Shown here: positions 28,457 through 32,020 of the stretch, one piece after another
Layout: each line of letters starts with the position of its first letter
How positions within the stretch are numbered: position 1 is the stretch's first letter
Assembly: GCA_002771035.1 (NCBI GenBank)
Contig: PCUR01000002.1
Location: 1 to 32,020, forward strand
Length of the DNA: 32,020 bases
DNA from: Candidatus Gracilibacteria bacterium CG12_big_fil_rev_8_21_14_0_65_38_15
GTDB taxonomy: Bacteria; Patescibacteriota; Gracilibacteria; BD1-5; UBA2023
Reading direction: 5' to 3'
Notes under the pieces: generated by a model
Seen by the model: the letters and a program-made list of their open reading frames with translations, nothing else
What the model was told of the DNA's origin: nothing
The model's database searches: none
Made by a program: the position numbers and the translations under genes

Positions 28457-28639
28457 TTAGTTCTTTCTCTCTTCTTCTGTGAAAGGATTATATCTTCCGT
28501 TAGCTATTTCCATAGCAATTTTGCTTGTTTCCTCATGAATATCATCAACAGAACGGAGAGGCTGTCTCATTAATACTTCCATTTCTTCAGAAGTTAAAAA
28601 TGGACCAGGAAAAGTTGCACGGAGTTGATCATTATTCAT
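28457..28639 (-). CDS. Small hypothetical protein between atpD and atpC
   Basis: 60 aa, ATG at 28639 (MNNDQLRATFPGPF), TAA at 28457-28459. Acidic, likely two helices; no membrane segment. Gaps of 24 and 28 bp to its neighbours and the shared direction support its being a real gene in the ATP synthase transcript. Not recognised; could be a regulator or assembly helper. Confidence 0.6.
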   Translation of the reverse strand: MNNDQLRATFPGPFLTSEEMEVLMRQPLRSVDDIHEETSKIAMEIANGRYNPFTEEERKN

Positions 28640-28663
28640 ACGAATTAAATTAATATCAAATAA

Positions 28664-30120
<1,457 letters not shown>

Positions 30121-30170
30121 AATTTTTCCGTCGGGATTTTTCCATAAAAGGAAAAGCTGGTATTTCCCCG

Positions 30171-30197
30171 TTGACATTTAAATGAAATCACTATACT
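30171..30197 (+). promoter_or_regulatory. Putative promoter of the RNB nuclease gene
   Basis: TTGACA at 30171-30176, 15-bp spacer, TATACT at 30192-30197, about 28 bases before the ATG. Confidence 0.55.
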
Positions 30198-30224
30198 TGA
30201 CTTGGTATATTTTTATTGAATATT

Positions 30225-31757
30225 ATGCAATCTAATGTCCTTGATTACATAGCCGGAGAGAATCATCATAATGAGATAATCCGTGTCGATTATTCTCCTT
30301 ATGCGATGAATCAGACGAGGCTTATCGAGCGCAATGGAATCGATGATCAGGCGGTAAAAAGGAAATACGAGGAAGGCGTGAGTATCGATGGAATCGAATC
30401 CCTCGATCTCGATGACGCTATTTGGGTGGAAAAAACCCGAAAAGGTTACGCAGTTTTCGTACATATCAGCGATGTGACGGAAGCAGTGCAAACCTATACT
30501 CCACTCGATATCGAAGCACTTAAGAGAACGACGAGTATTTACCGGGCGGAATGAGTCATCAATATGTTCCCACCGCTTCTTTCTCAGAACCTTCTTTCCC
30601 TGAATGAAAACGGAGAAAAACTCACCCTCAGTATGCAAATAGACTTGGATGAAAATGCCCAGATACGGGATTTCCATGTGTATGAATCAACGTTCAAAAA
30701 CAAGAGAAGATATGATTACGAGACGTTCGTCGATGATTTCATGAATCCCGACAGCGAAAACCATGGGACTTTACAGCTTATGTACGAGATAGCGAGAAAG
30801 AGACGAATTGTCCGAAGAACAGAGTGAGCCAATATGGATTACGACGAATCGGATCGACAGCTTTCCGTATGACAAAGAACAGAGAAACCTCATTCCGGAA
30901 GCAAAGCCATCCCCACGACTATCATCGAGGAATTTATGATTCTCGCGAATATAACGTCCGCGATGATATCGGTCAAGAACAGATACGATTCCGTATTCCG
31001 CCTCCATAAAGCCCACGACGAGCGGGCTTTTTACCATAATTCCGTCGGAAATCACACCGGACTTGCTCTGCAGAACTATACGCATTTCACTTCACCGATC
31101 AGACGGTATTCCGATATGATTGTCCACAGAGTACTGAAAATAGTCCATTTGCGATGAGAAGAACCCCCATATTCCAGCTCGGAAATCGGAGATATTGCAA
31201 AATATATTAACTTTTCTCGAACGGTTATCGATATCCTCGGTAAAGATACGGACAATGAACTTAGGGGAAGGAATCTCGTTTCAAAACTCAAGAAAACGAA
31301 CGGGAATACACTCAATGTTTCGCACTTTACCCAAAATTTGCGATCGACCGTCGGAGCCGGTAAAAAGATGCCACGAGTCGTCGTAGACGAGATAATAAAT
31401 GACCTGGAAAACGGAGAGAAATCCAATTGGGCTTGGGCAATCGGAGTGCTTCTTGTTTCCTGAAACGAAGATATAAAGAAGTACCTAAAGAAAGCACTTT
31501 TGGATGATAAGAAATTTCGTGCGATATCCGTCATTGCTCTTTTAAATACTACAAGAATTTCCTCTACTGACGAAGCATATCTCTTTCATATAGAAGAAAG
31601 AGAAGAAGGAAATGAATTTAGTATTGCTGTTTATTTTAGACGAAAAGAACTTTTTAATAGTTCCATTAATTATGGAAAAATCGAAGCCAAAGATGCAATT
31701 GGAAGAATGCGAAACAAAATATTAAAAAGAATTGTAGTGCATTTTTGTGGGAAATAA
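30225..31757 (+). CDS. RNB-domain 3'-5' exoribonuclease (RNase II/R type)
   Basis: 510 aa, ATG at 30225, TAA at 31755, five TGA=Gly (30552, 30825 and later). The RNB catalytic motif [13 protein letters not shown] carries the metal-binding Asp cluster; [41 protein letters not shown] and [19 protein letters not shown] are hallmarks of the family. No N-terminal cold-shock domains and no clear C-terminal S1 domain (the last ~150 residues are not recognised; they may hold a diverged OB fold). It would degrade RNA processively from the 3' end, complementing RNase Y. Confidence 0.92.
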
Positions 31758-31769
31758 AACGTTATATTA

Positions 31770-31964
31770 TTAGTGTGGAAAAAACTGACTTTCAATCAGT
31801 AAATTAAAATCCTTATCATAAGAAACTGCCTCCCTTTTCTTCTCTTTCTCCAGTATTTTAAAATTAATTCTTCAAAGAATTCCCTTTAGATATTCTTTAT
31901 CCTTTGTTAGGATAAATCTATCGGCATTTTTGCAAATATAGGCATAATAGAAAATAGTGTGTGG
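31770..31964 (-). pseudogene. Possible remnant or undetected gene, no start codon
   Basis: An open frame under code 25 of about 64 codons from after a TAG at 31965 to TAA at 31770-31772. The peptide (YYAYICKNADRFILTKDKEYL, then KREAVSYDKDFNLL) looks protein-like and the second part faintly recalls PIN-type toxins, but there is no ATG/GTG/TTG near the 5' end. Either a decayed gene or chance. Confidence 0.2.
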
Positions 31965-31971
31965 CTAAAAT

Positions 31972-32007
31972 AAGGAGTATTTGGTATTGTAAAGCCAAAT
32001 ACTCCTT
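31972..32007. terminator. Strong 13-bp hairpin at the window end
   Basis: AAGGAGTATTTGG (31972-31984) and its exact complement (31995-32007) around a 10-nt loop. T-rich sequence lies on both sides, so it could end transcription in either direction, probably of a gene beyond the window. Confidence 0.7.
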
Positions 32008-32020
32008 TACTTTTACAAGA

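Noticed and set aside
31758-32020. A complete gene at the right edge
   Set aside because: Only a start-less 64-codon frame is present; kept as a low-confidence remnant.

Overview
The window reads as the chromosome of an AT-rich Patescibacteria/CPR bacterium that decodes UGA as glycine (NCBI code 25), i.e. the Absconditabacteria (SR1)/Gracilibacteria branch. Under the standard code most genes break at in-frame TGA. Read with TGA=Gly they become full-length proteins, and the TGA falls exactly where the families have invariant glycines: RNase Y KH and HD motifs, Mfd helicase motifs, GlyA, DusB, the RNB nuclease and the prepilin cleavage glycine. All coordinates below use that code; only TAA and TAG are treated as stops.

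Layout. 43-1371 (-) is a prepilin peptidase. 1432-2553 (+) is a protein of the HEXXH peptide-modification type, followed by a 54-codon ORF and a membrane zinc-ribbon protein. 3425-3547 is a palindromic repeat whose relative sits in frame inside dusB (4266-5426). 5472-7075 (-) holds a LysM/CHAP cell-wall hydrolase, rplU and tRNA-Gln. 7255-7851 (+) is an HD phosphohydrolase. 7863-10972 (-) is a tight four-gene operon of unknown function rich in membrane and helical proteins. 11337-12695 (+) is a CtpA-type protease. 12738-13540 (-) is a rubredoxin/superoxide-reductase fusion plus a thioredoxin-like 2Fe-2S ferredoxin. 13759-17603 (+) carries rny, lgt and comEC. 17852-20302 (+) is a giant pilin-like adhesin with a FISUMP domain. 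20379-22689 (-) is glyA plus two unknown genes behind a structured leader. 22870-23950 (-) is folD plus a small membrane protein. 24076-27398 (+) is trxA-mfd. 27376-27930 (-) is an O-methyltransferase. 28018-30061 (-) is atpD, a 60-aa ORF and atpC. 30225-31757 (+) is an RNB exoribonuclease.

The genes group into recognisable themes. Surface and DNA uptake: prepilin peptidase, pilin-like adhesin, ComEC, Lgt and the CHAP hydrolase. RNA turnover and repair: RNase Y, RNB nuclease, Mfd, DusB. One-carbon/glycine metabolism: GlyA and FolD. Redox defence: SOR fusion, ferredoxin, thioredoxin. The reduced one-carbon set, standalone RNA enzymes and prominent pilus/competence genes fit a small-genome, host-attached lifestyle; that last step is inference.

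The most unusual items are: the HEXXH-type enzyme with an adjacent tiny ORF; a palindromic repeat apparently inserted in frame in dusB; a recurring promoter architecture (TTGAnn, 15-16 bp, TATAnT); a leader RNA in front of glyA with partial likeness to glycine-riboswitch core motifs; and the long pilin-FISUMP fusion preceded by nested inverted repeats.
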